Positions 28,532 through 37,514 of a stretch of 64,000 nt of DNA are shown one piece after another (positions within the stretch are counted from its first letter, which is position 1; every line of letters begins with the position of its first letter). A program made the position numbers and the translations under genes. This stretch comes from Micromonospora siamensis (lineage in GTDB: Bacteria > Actinomycetota > Actinomycetes > Mycobacteriales > Micromonosporaceae), in the NCBI RefSeq assembly GCF_900090305.1, contig NZ_LT607751.1, positions 1,798,001 to 1,862,000 on the forward strand, read 5' to 3'. The notes beneath the pieces are model-generated. The model was given only the letters and a program-made list of their open reading frames with translations, searched no databases and was not told the origin of the DNA.

Positions 28532-29425
28532 TCAGGGCGCCCGCTCACCGGCCGGCCGGTCGGGTGCTTCCCCGGCCGACCGACCACCCACCGGCGGCTG
28601 CTCCGCGAGCTCCCGAGCCGGTGCCACCAGGGCGGCCAGGGCCGCGGCGCTGCGGCTGCCCGGTTCGGGCGTGCCGACCAGCAGTTGCTGACCGGGAGCG
28701 TCGCGGACGTCGAAGGTCTGGTACGTCAGCTCGACCGGCCCCGCCTCGGGATGGTGGATGACCTTGAACATGCGGGTGAGGCCCTGCACGTGCTGGTCGG
28801 CCCAGAGGGCGCGGAACGGCGGCGAGTCCCGTCGCAGGTCGGCCACGAGCGCCCGGATCCGGGGATCGTACGGGAAGAGGCCGGCGTTCAGCCGCAGGGC
28901 GTGTACGACGTTCTCGGTCAGCGTCGGCCAGTCGGGGAAGACGGTGCGGGCCTGCGGGTGCTGGAACAGCACCCGGACCATGTTGGTCGGACCGGTGAAC
29001 GGGGAGAGCAGCGCGGCGGCCACGTCGTTGGTGGCCAGCACGTCGAACGCGGGACCGAGCACGTAGGCGGCGGCGGTGGGAAAGGCGTCCAGCAGCCGCA
29101 GCAGGGCGGGGTGAACGGAGTCCCGGGAGTTGTCCGGGCCGCGTCGGGGGTGGAGCCCGGCGAGCCGGAAGAGATGGCCGCGCGCGTCCGGGTCGAGGCG
29201 CAGGGCCCGGCCGATCGCGTCGAGCAGCTGGGCCGAGGGGTTGCGCTCGCGGCCCTGTTCGAGGCGGGCGTAGTAGTCGACGCTCACCCCGGCCATCACG
29301 GCGAGTTCCTCGCGGCGCAGCCCGGGTACCCGCCGGTCGCCGCCGCCGTGCAGACCGACCTCTTTCGGGTCTACCCGGGCACGGTTGGCACGGAGGAATT
29401 CCCCGAGCCGGTTTGAATCGGGCAT
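28532..29425 (-). CDS. XRE-family regulator with MmyB-like ligand domain
   Basis: A 297-residue regulator. The N-terminal helix-turn-helix (about 5-80) contains VPGLRREELAVMAGVSVDYY and ARLEQGRERNPS. The rest resembles the MmyB-type PAS-like domain (YVLGPAFDVLATNDVA...; DLRRDSPPFRALWADQHV). Such regulators commonly control the adjacent dehydrogenase gene. It is divergent from the SDR/reductase genes, with 233 bases between starts. ATG 29425 (MPDSNRLGEFL) is the family-like start. Confidence 0.88.
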   Translation of the reverse strand: MPDSNRLGEFLRANRARVDPKEVGLHGGGDRRVPGLRREELAVMAGVSVDYYARLEQGRERNPSAQLLDAIGRALRLDPDARGHLFRLAGLHPRRGPDNSRDSVHPALLRLLDAFPTAAAYVLGPAFDVLATNDVAAALLSPFTGPTNMVRVLFQHPQARTVFPDWPTLTENVVHALRLNAGLFPYDPRIRALVADLRRDSPPFRALWADQHVQGLTRMFKVIHHPEAGPVELTYQTFDVRDAPGQQLLVGTPEPGSRSAAALAALVAPARELAEQPPVGGRSAGEAPDRPAGERAP

Positions 29426-29658
29426 GTCGACCAGCCTACGGGTCCGGGCCGACGTCCCCGGCCGGCTGGCGACTTCGTCGGGTGCGCCGATCCGGGGTTC
29501 GCGCACGGGACCGGACAGAGGGCGTTGAAAGGGCGCGAAAGGTATTCGGTGCCAGGGTGTCGGGCACCCCGGAAACCGCACCCTTCCCGGGTCCGGGTGC
29601 CCGCCGGATCGTTGAGCAGCGGCGCTCGGCCGCAGCCCCGGAGGCAAGAGGAGGACCA

Positions 29659-30396
29659 GTGGGAGACAGTGCCGGCTCGAAGATCATTCTCATCACCGGT
29701 GCGAGCAGCGGCATCGGGGCGGCGACCGCCCGCCGGTTGGCCGCCGACGGCCATCACGTCGTGCTCGGCGCCCGGCGCGTCGACCGGCTGGCCGTACTCG
29801 TCGACGAACTGCGCGCCGCCGGTGGCGCCGCCGAACACCATGAGCTCGACGTCACGAGCCGGGACAGCGTGCGCTCCTTCGTCGAGGGCGCCCACGACCG
29901 GCACGGCCGCGTCGACGTCCTGGTCAACAACGCCGGCGTGATGGCCCTGTCCACCCTCGACGCGCTGCGGGTCGACGAGTGGGAGCAGATGGTCGACGTG
30001 AACCTGCGCGGCACCCTGTACGGCATCGCCGCCGCGCTGCCACTGATGCGGGCGCGCGGCACGGGGCACATCGTCAACATCGGCTCCACCGCCGCCTACC
30101 GTGTCGACCCGACCGCCGCGGTCTACTGCGCCACCAAGTACGCGGTCCGGGCCCTCACCGAAGGGTTGCGCCAGGAGAGCCGGGCCGTCCGGGTGACCCT
30201 GGTCAGCCCCGGCTACACCCACTCGGAACTCACCGAACGGGGTGGCGACCCTCAGGTGCGGGCCGCCGCCCACGCGGCGGCCGAGGAACTGGGAATGCCG
30301 GCGTCGGCCGTCGCCGACGCGATCGCCCAGGCGATCTCCCAGCCCGACAGCGTCGACGTCAACGAGATCGTCATGCGGTCCACCGCACAGGGCTGA
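29659..30396 (+). CDS. Short-chain dehydrogenase/reductase
   Basis: A 245-residue classical SDR. It has NAD(P)-binding GASSGIG near residue 13, NNAG near 90, and catalytic Ser in NIGSTAAY with YCATK as the Tyr-x3-Lys. An Arg after the second strand (GARRVDR) favours NADPH. The substrate is unknown. GTG 29659 follows AAGAGGAGG. It leads a three-gene set with the small protein and the quinone-reductase-like gene. Confidence 0.9.
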   Translation: MGDSAGSKIILITGASSGIGAATARRLAADGHHVVLGARRVDRLAVLVDELRAAGGAAEHHELDVTSRDSVRSFVEGAHDRHGRVDVLVNNAGVMALSTLDALRVDEWEQMVDVNLRGTLYGIAAALPLMRARGTGHIVNIGSTAAYRVDPTAAVYCATKYAVRALTEGLRQESRAVRVTLVSPGYTHSELTERGGDPQVRAAAHAAAEELGMPASAVADAIAQAISQPDSVDVNEIVMRSTAQG

Positions 30397-30420
30397 CCAC
30401 ACACCACGAGGAGTGCACCC

Positions 30421-30723
30421 ATGAGCGAAGCGCTCGAGATGACGACCTTCCGGCTCGTCCCCGGCCTCACCGGCGCCGACTTCGTCGACGCCAACGCGGC
30501 GATCAACGACTACCTGCGGCGACAGCCCGGTTTCCGGTGGCGCCGGATCGTCCAGGACGACGACGGCACCATCACCGACATCGTCGCGTGGGACTCCGTG
30601 GCGCAGGGCCGGCGCAGCGCCTCGGGAATCATGACCGAGATGGCCGACTCCCCGGTGCACGCCACCATCGACCACTCCACGGTCGACTTCCGGATCGTCC
30701 CGGTGCTCCAGCGCACCAGCTGA
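30421..30723 (+). CDS. Small dimeric alpha/beta-barrel-like protein
   Basis: A 100-residue protein. Its pattern (TTFRLVPGLTGADFVDANAAINDYLRRQPGF...ITDIVAWDS...) fits the ferredoxin-like fold of antibiotic-biosynthesis-monooxygenase/EthD-type proteins. No catalytic residues are assigned. ATG 30421 follows GAGGAG. It sits 24 bases after the SDR gene, so it is probably co-transcribed and may act on the same compound. Confidence 0.7.
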   Translation: MSEALEMTTFRLVPGLTGADFVDANAAINDYLRRQPGFRWRRIVQDDDGTITDIVAWDSVAQGRRSASGIMTEMADSPVHATIDHSTVDFRIVPVLQRTS

Positions 30724-30809
30724 CCCCGCGGCCGCCACCTCCAGCCGGGTGGCGGTCCGCACAACCGGCGTCCCGAGGACGCCTCGACAACAGAAAGGTG
30801 CGGTGCGTC

Positions 30810-31796
30810 GTGCGTGCCGTGGTACTCCGGGAGTTCGGTGCTCCCCTGCGGGTCGACGAGATCGACCGACCTTCCGCCGGCGCCGGTCAGGTGCTCGTGC
30901 GGGTCGTCGCCAGTGGCGTCAACCCGCTGGACACCAAGATCCAGGCGGGCCAGGCCCCGCACGCCCGGGTCCGACCGCCGGCGGTGCTCGGCCTGGACCT
31001 CGCCGGGGTGGTGGTCGCGGTGGGTCCGGACGTCACGGACTTCGGGCCGGGTGACGAGGTGTACGGGCTCACCGGCGGCGTAGGCGATCTCCAGGGCTCG
31101 TTGGCCGAGTACGCCGCCGTGGACCGGCGGCTGCTGGCGCGCAAGCCGGCCGCGCTCTCCATGCGGGAGGCCGCCGCGCTGCCGCTGGCCCTGATCACCG
31201 CCTGGGAGGGGCTGGTCGACCGGGCCGGGGTCCACGCCGGGCAGAAGGTGCTGGTGCAGGGGGGCGCCGGCGGCGTCGGGCACGTCGCGATCCAGCTGGC
31301 CCGCTCCCGGGGCGCCGAGGTCTACGCGACGGGCGGCCCGTCGAGCATGGATGTCATCCAGAGCCTGGGCGCGGTGCCCATCGACTACAGCGTCGTCGGC
31401 GTGGAGGAGTACGTCGGGACGTACACCGGGGGCGAGGGGTTCGACATCGTCGCCGACAACGTCGGCGGCGCGACGCTCGACGCCTCGTTCGCGGCGGTGC
31501 GTACCTACCACGGACACGTGGTGAGCGCGCTCGGGTGGGGGTCGCACGCCCTCGCACCGCTGTCGTTCCGCGGGGCGACCTACTCCGGGGTGTTCACCCT
31601 GCTGCCCATGCTGACCGGGCAGGGCCGGGAGCACCACGGGGAGATCCTGCGCGAGGGCGCGGCACTGGCCGACGCCGGCGCGCTGCGTCCCCGGCTCGAC
31701 GCTCGCCGCTTCACCCTGGACACCGTGGGGGAGGCGCACGACCTGGTCGCCCGAGGCGCCGCGCGGGGCAAGGTCGTCGTCGACGTCGACGCCTGA
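30810..31796 (+). CDS. Zinc-free NADPH:quinone reductase-like (MDR) oxidoreductase
   Basis: A 328-residue medium-chain reductase of the quinone oxidoreductase type. The N-terminal GroES-like domain has VVLREFGAPLRV and VLGLDLAGVVVAVG. The Rossmann motif is VQGGAGGVGHVAIQLA near 145-160. The structural-zinc Cys cluster is missing, as in QOR. It reduces quinones or enones with NADPH. GTG 30810 is the in-frame start nearest to AAAGG. It closes the SDR/ABM-like set. Confidence 0.87.
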   Translation: MRAVVLREFGAPLRVDEIDRPSAGAGQVLVRVVASGVNPLDTKIQAGQAPHARVRPPAVLGLDLAGVVVAVGPDVTDFGPGDEVYGLTGGVGDLQGSLAEYAAVDRRLLARKPAALSMREAAALPLALITAWEGLVDRAGVHAGQKVLVQGGAGGVGHVAIQLARSRGAEVYATGGPSSMDVIQSLGAVPIDYSVVGVEEYVGTYTGGEGFDIVADNVGGATLDASFAAVRTYHGHVVSALGWGSHALAPLSFRGATYSGVFTLLPMLTGQGREHHGEILREGAALADAGALRPRLDARRFTLDTVGEAHDLVARGAARGKVVVDVDA

Positions 31797-31873
31797 GGGG
31801 CCGTGGCCGATTCCGCCGCGCCGTCGAACCTTTGCCGGCCCGCGTACGTACCTGTGCGCGGGAGGTCGATCTC

Positions 31874-32779
31874 ATGGCCGTACGCCGACTGCTCGCCGCC
31901 GCCCTCGCCGGCGCGGTGACGCTGCTGCCCGTCACCACCCCCGCCCACGCGCACGGTGCCCCCACCAGCCCGGTCAGCCGCGCGGCGGCCTGCGGTCCGG
32001 CGGGTACGGCGGCCGACACCCCGGCCTGCCTGGCTGCCGTGGCGGCCGGCGCGGCGGTACGCGAGTGGGACAACGTGCGGGTGGCGCGGGTCGACGGGCG
32101 GGACCGGCAGCGGATCCCCGACGGGGAGCTGTGCAGCGGCGGGCTGTCCGCGTACCACGGGCTGGACCTGGCCCGGGACGACTGGCCGGCGACCCGGCTG
32201 ACCCCGGGCCGGGGGTTCACCTTCCGCTACCGGACCACCATCCCGCACAAGGGTACGTTCCGGCTGTACCTGACCCGTCCCGGCTACGATCCGGGCCGGC
32301 GACTCAGCTGGGCGGACCTGGACCAGCGGCCCTTCCTCACGGCCACCGACCCGCCGGTGCGCTCGGGGGCGTACCAGATGCCGGGGCGGGTGCCGACCGG
32401 CCGGACCGGCCGGCACCTGATCTACACGATCTGGCAGAACTCCGACACCCAGGACACCTACTACTCCTGCTCGGACGTGGACTTCCCGGTGCCGGCGACG
32501 CCGCGTACCCGGGTCGCGTCCGGTGGCGGCACCGCCGGGCCGGCGGCGACGGCCGGCGCGTCCTCGGCGGCGCTCGCCGAGCCGGACGGCGGGGTGCCGG
32601 TGGCGTCGGTGACCGCCCTGGGCCGGGTGAACCTGACGCTGGTGGCCGGGGTGGCCGGCGTCGTCGTGGTGCTGCTGGCGGCGATGCTCGGGGCGCGGTT
32701 GCGCCGCGTCGGCGCGGCGCCGCCGGGCCGGCAGTGCGAGGTCCGCAACCACCGGGCCGGTCGCCGCCGGGTCTGGTGA
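31874..32779 (+). CDS. AA10-type lytic polysaccharide monooxygenase with C-terminal membrane anchor
   Basis: A 301-residue secreted copper enzyme. The signal peptide ends at AHA before His-Gly-Ala, making the N-terminal His of the copper brace. The second brace His is probably in TTIPHKGTF. Conserved AA10 segments include CSGGLSAYHGLDLARDDWP and LIYTIWQNSDTQDTYYSCSDVDF. AA10 enzymes oxidatively cut chitin or cellulose. Instead of a carbohydrate-binding module, an Ala/Gly-rich linker leads to one TM helix (about 260-280) and a basic tail. Confidence 0.88.
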   Translation: MAVRRLLAAALAGAVTLLPVTTPAHAHGAPTSPVSRAAACGPAGTAADTPACLAAVAAGAAVREWDNVRVARVDGRDRQRIPDGELCSGGLSAYHGLDLARDDWPATRLTPGRGFTFRYRTTIPHKGTFRLYLTRPGYDPGRRLSWADLDQRPFLTATDPPVRSGAYQMPGRVPTGRTGRHLIYTIWQNSDTQDTYYSCSDVDFPVPATPRTRVASGGGTAGPAATAGASSAALAEPDGGVPVASVTALGRVNLTLVAGVAGVVVVLLAAMLGARLRRVGAAPPGRQCEVRNHRAGRRRVW

Positions 32780-32813
32780 CCCGCCGCGTGCGGTCCAGCC
32801 CCGGAAACGACGG

Positions 32814-32845
32814 AGCCGCGCCGCACCCGGAGGTGCGACGCGGCT
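32814..32845. terminator. Terminator between convergent LPMO and UDP-sugar dehydrogenase genes
   Basis: AGCCGCG-C-CGCACC pairs with GGTGCG-A-CGCGGCT around a CGGA loop, with one mismatch. Confidence 0.7.
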
Positions 32846-32866
32846 GCGCTGTTCAGCGGTGGGGCG

Positions 32867-34129
32867 TCAGAGCCGGTAGGCCTTGTCGCCCTTGGTGACG
32901 CCACGCGTGTCGAAGAAGCGCGGAGCGATCTCGGCCAGCCGGTCGGCGTCGTACTGCTTGTGGTTCTGCACCAGGATGACCAGGTCGGCGGCGGCGACGG
33001 CGCTCTCCAGGTCGTTCACCCGCAGCACGTCCACGTCGGAGATCTTCCACTGGCTCACGAACGGGTCGTGGTAGCTCAGCTTGGCGCCCAGGGCGCCCAG
33101 CTTCTGGGCCAGCTCGACGGCCGGCGACTCGCGCTGGTCGGCGATGTTCGGCTTGTAGGTCACACCGAGCAGCAGCACCGACGCGCCGTTGGTGGCCTTG
33201 CCGGCGTCGTTGAGCAGGTTCTGCGCCCGGTGCGCCACGTACGCGGGCATCGTCGCGTTGATCTCCTGCGCCAGCTCGACGAAGCGGAACGGGTAGCCGA
33301 GCTTCGCCCGCACGTTGTGGCTCAGGTAGTTCGGGTCGATCGGGATGCAGTGGCCGCCGACGCCCGGGCCCGGGTAGAACGCCTGGAAGCCGAACGGCTT
33401 GCTGGCGGCGGCGTGGATGACGTCCCACAGGTCGATGTCCAGCTCGTGGCAGAACCGGGCCATCTCGTTGACCAGCGCGATGTTGATGTGCCGGTAGGTG
33501 TTCTCCAGCAGCTTGGCGGTCTCCGCCTCGCGGGTGCCCTTGGCCCGGACCACCGTCTCGATGAACCGGCCGTAGAACTGCGCGGCCCGCTCCGAGCAGG
33601 CCGGGGTGTGCCCACCGACCACCTTCGGGGTGTTGTGCGCGCCGAACTTCTCGTTGCCCGGGTCGATCCGCTCGGGGGAGAAGGCCAGGTGGAAGTCCGT
33701 GCCGGCGGTGAGGCCGGACGCCTTCTCCAGGATCGGCCGGACCACCTCGTCGGTCGTACCCGGGTAGGTGGTCGACTCCAGGATGACCAGCATGCCCTCG
33801 GTGAGGTTGGCGGCCACGGCCTCGGTCGCGCCGATCACCGCGCGCAGGTCCGGGCCCTGGTCCTCCGAGAGCGGGGTCGGCACGCAGATCACCGCTGCGG
33901 CGGCGCCCCGGATCTCCGAGGCGTCGGTGGTGGCCCGGAAGCCGCCGCCGATCATCTCGGCGATGTCGCCGTCGGACAGGTCGTCGACGTGCGACTTGCC
34001 GGAGTTCAGCGACTCGACGACGCGGGCGTTGATGTCGAAGCCGAGGACGGTCATCCCGGCCTTGGTCGCCTCCTGGGCGAGCGGTAGGCCGACGTATCCG
34101 AGCCCGAGAATCACGACATCGACAGACAC
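32867..34129 (-). CDS. UDP-N-acetylhexosamine 6-dehydrogenase (WecC/WbpA-like)
   Basis: A 420-residue nucleotide-sugar dehydrogenase. The NAD fold begins ILGLGYVGLPLAQEA. Catalytic Cys lies in GPGVGGHCIPIDP near residue 265, and the C-terminal NDP-sugar domain contains LLLGVTYKPNIADQRESP. It oxidises the C6-OH of a UDP-sugar to the uronic acid. With wecB in the same locus, UDP-ManNAc is the likeliest substrate, giving UDP-ManNAcA; UDP-GlcNAc is the alternative. GTG 34129 follows AAGGAG. Confidence 0.88.
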   Translation of the reverse strand: MSVDVVILGLGYVGLPLAQEATKAGMTVLGFDINARVVESLNSGKSHVDDLSDGDIAEMIGGGFRATTDASEIRGAAAAVICVPTPLSEDQGPDLRAVIGATEAVAANLTEGMLVILESTTYPGTTDEVVRPILEKASGLTAGTDFHLAFSPERIDPGNEKFGAHNTPKVVGGHTPACSERAAQFYGRFIETVVRAKGTREAETAKLLENTYRHINIALVNEMARFCHELDIDLWDVIHAAASKPFGFQAFYPGPGVGGHCIPIDPNYLSHNVRAKLGYPFRFVELAQEINATMPAYVAHRAQNLLNDAGKATNGASVLLLGVTYKPNIADQRESPAVELAQKLGALGAKLSYHDPFVSQWKISDVDVLRVNDLESAVAAADLVILVQNHKQYDADRLAEIAPRFFDTRGVTKGDKAYRL

Positions 34130-34323
34130 TGCCTACTCCTTCGTTGGGTGGCCCGGTGCGGGGGTCTCTGCGTGCCGACCGGCCGAGTTGCGACGGACAT
34201 GGTTTCAGATGGAAGGCCGGTCGCTGGTGGCCCGCCAGGAATGATAGTGACGGCGCCCGTCGAACCGGACGAGGCGTACCTCGGGGGAGTCTTCGCCCTG
34301 TCCGGTGGCCCGCGGGCGGAACG

Positions 34324-35073
34324 TCAGGAGAGCTTGCGCTTCACCTTGCCGGCCAGCCGCTTGCCGCGGCGCAGGACGCCGAGCATCTTCCGACCGCCTT
34401 CGGACTTGACCAGGATAGCTCGCACGGCCTGCTGGCCTCCCGGCGCCTGCGGGCGCGACTTGAGCTCCTTGTTCAGCTTCTCGACCCGGTCGGCCAGGGT
34501 GCCGAGCTGCCCGAGCAGGGCGGTCTCGCTCAGTCGGCGGTCCCGCTCCGCGCCGGCCAGGGCGGTGGCCACCTCGACGTCGCGGCGAGCGGCGCCCTCG
34601 GCCGCGCCGAGGCGAACCGCGATGGCGGCGGTCAGCAGCTGGGCAGCCGGCTCGGTGCTTCCCTCGGCCAGCTCCAGCGCCGCGTAGGGACGGCCGTTGA
34701 GGCTGCCGAGGCCGGCCCACTTCAGGCCGGTCAGGCGGCCGGCGACCGGTTCCTCCGCGTCCGTCGGGCCCTCGACGTCGAGGATCACGAGCAGTCGACC
34801 GCCCGGGCGCACAGCCGGCCGGAGCGCCGGGACGAGCGCGTCGAGCCAGCGCAGATCCAGCGGGCCGCGGTCGATGACGACCGTGTCGAAACTCTCCGTG
34901 ACCGGAAGCGTACCAATCTGCGGACCGAGCTCGAGCACGGTCGCCGCCCGGAAGGGCAGGGCGAGCGCGTCGCTGCCGCGACGCCGTTCGTCCGTGATGA
35001 CGAGCAGTTCGTCGTCGGCTGCGGGCCGGCCATCGCTGGCGGTGCCGAGCATGGCGGGCGCACCGTTCGTCAT
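34324..35073 (-). CDS. SAM-methyltransferase-like protein with C-terminal coiled coil
   Basis: A 249-residue protein. The first 125 residues resemble part of a class I methyltransferase (VLELGPQIG, DTVVIDRGPLDL, VRPGGRLLVILDVEG). The glycine-rich SAM loop is weak, so activity is uncertain. Residues about 150-215 form a charged helix with heptad character (LADRVEKLNKELKSR). The end is strongly basic. It is divergent from the next glycosyltransferase, across 180 bases. GGAGG precedes ATG 35073. Confidence 0.65.
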   Translation of the reverse strand: MTNGAPAMLGTASDGRPAADDELLVITDERRRGSDALALPFRAATVLELGPQIGTLPVTESFDTVVIDRGPLDLRWLDALVPALRPAVRPGGRLLVILDVEGPTDAEEPVAGRLTGLKWAGLGSLNGRPYAALELAEGSTEPAAQLLTAAIAVRLGAAEGAARRDVEVATALAGAERDRRLSETALLGQLGTLADRVEKLNKELKSRPQAPGGQQAVRAILVKSEGGRKMLGVLRRGKRLAGKVKRKLS

Positions 35074-35253
35074 CCTGACGTACCTCCGGGACCGGAAGAC
35101 TGGCTACTATGCGCAGCGAAGACTAGCGCATGGGTCGACGCGGGCGGTTCACAGCACCGGCCTGGGACGTGGGCTTCGCAGGTGCCCGAAGATCGACGGA
35201 ACGTCCGCATCGGTCGCGACGACGGGCACCATCACCGTGGAGGGGTAACGATC

Positions 35254-37437
35254 GTGGCAGGCAGTCAGTCATCGAACGTTGATGTGGACGGCGGGAAGAA
35301 GGTCGAGACACATCGACGCCCATGGTTGAAGCCTGTGAAGGGTGCGGTCGACCGGAAGGTGCTCGCCGGCTGGGAGCAGGCCGCCGACCGGGACAGCCTG
35401 CACACCCGGGGCGCCCGCGCCCTCTCGCCCACCGCGCGGCAGCTCACCCCCGGCGTGACCGTGGTGCTGGCCGGCGCCGGTGACCGGTTCGCCGACACCC
35501 TCGACGGGATCGCCCGGCAGACGGTGGACACCGGTCTGGTCGAGGTGGTGGTCGTGCTGACCGACGGTGCGGGTCGGGCCGCGGTGCACGACCTCGGCGC
35601 CGCCCGGCCCGCCCTGGCCGTACGCGTGGTCACCGTCGCCGGGGCCGGCCTGAACCGGGCCTTCTCCCTCGGCGTGGCCGCCGCCTCCCGGCAGTACGTC
35701 ACCCTGGTCGAGGCGGGCGACCGGCTCTCTCCGAACTATCTGGAGGCGCTGCTGGCCGGGGCCGGCGACGGCGTCGTCGCCGCCGCCTCCGTGGTCGCCG
35801 ACGGCGAGGCCGTCGACAGCGCCGCCGACCTGGCGGTCGGCCGGCTGGTGAGCACCGCCCTGGCCGACCGGCTGTTCCGCACCGGTGTGGTCGACGAGGT
35901 CGACGGCGTCTTCTGGCTCGCCGCGGCCGTGCACGGCCCCGCGGAACTCACGACCGCCGCCGACGCGGTGTACCACCGCACCGCCGTGCCCGCCCGGCCC
36001 GGCACGGGCGACTTCCGCACCGAGATCACCGAGCGGCTGGCGACGGTCGTCCGGCTCGAGCGGCTGCACGCCGACTCCGGCAGCGCCGTCGGTGAACTGG
36101 TCACCCAGGCGGTGGCCCGGCAGGCCGAGCGGATGGGCGACTACCTGGCCCAGCACCCGGACCAGCACCCCGAGGTGGTCAAGGAGCTCGACCGGTTCCC
36201 GGTCTTCGAGCTGCCGCACGGGCTGGTCAACCGCGGCATGCCGCGCGGCCTCGTGGTCGCGTACGCCTTCTCGCCGTACGCCGACGCGAGCGCCATCGTG
36301 ATGGCCAAGCGGGTCCGGAACATGGGCGGGGTGGCGGACGTCGTCTACAACGCGATGGACCGGATGCGGACCAAGGACCAGACGGTCCGGCGGATCTCCG
36401 GCCCGTTCATCGCCGACGAGGCGCCGGTGGCCACCCCGACCTACTTCTCGCACTGGGGCTCGATGGAGAAGTTCGTCGAGGCCGGCATGGCGGAGATCCA
36501 CAAGTGGGAGGCCGAGAAGGGCCGCTACGAGTGGATCTACAGCCGGGCCCACTTCGCCGCCTCGCACCTGCTGGCCGCGGTCTACAAGCTGGCGAACCCG
36601 GAGGTCCGCTGGACCGCCGAGTTCTCCGACCCGCTGTCGAAGGACATGCTGGACGAGGAGCGGGGCACCCCGGTCGAGGATGGCCCGGTGCTGGAGACGC
36701 TGCGCAACGGCGCGAAGGCGCTCGGGCTGCCCATCCCCGAGTCCAGCAACTGCTTCGTCTGGTGTGAGGAGCTGACCTACGTCCTCGCCGACGAGCTGAT
36801 CTTCACCAACCCGAACCAGCTCGAGTACATGATGAGCTACTGCTCGGATGAGAAGGTGGCGGCGACGGCGCGGTCGAAGGCGGTCGTGTCGGCGCACCCG
36901 ACCCTGCCCAGGGACTTCTACTCCATGGTGGACTTCGACTACCCGATGTCGGAGGGTCTGATCCACCTGGCGTACTTCGGCGTCTTCTACGCCACCCGGG
37001 GCATGGACGACGTGCTGGCCGCCGTCGCCAACGCCCCTGAGGAGCTGCGCCGCAAGCTGCGCATCCACGTGTTCACCACCAAGCCGGCCGAGCTGGACCG
37101 GCGTGCCGCCGAGCTGGGCATCGCCGACTGCATCCAGGTCGGGCCGTACGTGCGCTTCCTGGAGTTCCTCAACCTCACCACCAAGTTCGACTGCCTCATC
37201 GTCAACGACGCGTTCACCGCCGACTACCAGCCACTGAACCCCTACCTGCCGTCGAAGTGGTCGGACTACAAGGGCAGCGGCACGTCGGTCTGGGGTCTGA
37301 CCGAGGCGGGCAGCCCGCTCAACGGGCAGAAGCAGCTCGCGTACAACTCGCCGGTGGGTGACGTGGAGGCCGCCGGCAAGGTCCTTGAGCAGCTCGTTCG
37401 CGACAAGCTCGCGGAGCGGTCGTCCCGCTCGGCGTAA
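35254..37437 (+). CDS. Large two-domain glycosyltransferase-like protein
   Basis: A 727-residue protein. Residues about 65-200 look like a GT-A (GT2) domain, TPGVTVVLAGAGDRFADTLDGIARQ then YVTLVEAGDRLSPNYLEALL, with the usual DxD replaced. Residues about 325-720 resemble a GT-B (GT4-like) enzyme (VVAYAFSPYADASAIVMAKRVR...; LIHLAYFGVFYATRGMDDVLAAV). It probably transfers a sugar to the surface glycan. GTG 35254 follows GGAGGGG. The open frame continues upstream but without family-like sequence. wecB follows. Confidence 0.72.
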   Translation: MAGSQSSNVDVDGGKKVETHRRPWLKPVKGAVDRKVLAGWEQAADRDSLHTRGARALSPTARQLTPGVTVVLAGAGDRFADTLDGIARQTVDTGLVEVVVVLTDGAGRAAVHDLGAARPALAVRVVTVAGAGLNRAFSLGVAAASRQYVTLVEAGDRLSPNYLEALLAGAGDGVVAAASVVADGEAVDSAADLAVGRLVSTALADRLFRTGVVDEVDGVFWLAAAVHGPAELTTAADAVYHRTAVPARPGTGDFRTEITERLATVVRLERLHADSGSAVGELVTQAVARQAERMGDYLAQHPDQHPEVVKELDRFPVFELPHGLVNRGMPRGLVVAYAFSPYADASAIVMAKRVRNMGGVADVVYNAMDRMRTKDQTVRRISGPFIADEAPVATPTYFSHWGSMEKFVEAGMAEIHKWEAEKGRYEWIYSRAHFAASHLLAAVYKLANPEVRWTAEFSDPLSKDMLDEERGTPVEDGPVLETLRNGAKALGLPIPESSNCFVWCEELTYVLADELIFTNPNQLEYMMSYCSDEKVAATARSKAVVSAHPTLPRDFYSMVDFDYPMSEGLIHLAYFGVFYATRGMDDVLAAVANAPEELRRKLRIHVFTTKPAELDRRAAELGIADCIQVGPYVRFLEFLNLTTKFDCLIVNDAFTADYQPLNPYLPSKWSDYKGSGTSVWGLTEAGSPLNGQKQLAYNSPVGDVEAAGKVLEQLVRDKLAERSSRSA

Positions 37438-37514
37438 CGTCGGCCGTCGGGCGGGAACCGGGTCCCGGGGCCCGCCCGACCGGCTGGAAACGACCACATC
37501 TCTGGAAGGCCTGA

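Noticed and set aside
28285..28587. Small minus-strand protein over the tRNA
   Set aside because: It translates the complement of tRNA-Ala and its terminator, a common false call.
34144..35253. Glycosyltransferase extended upstream to about 1100 residues
   Set aside because: The extension lies antisense to a methyltransferase-like gene with its own ribosome site, and GTG 35254 has GGAGGGG before it.
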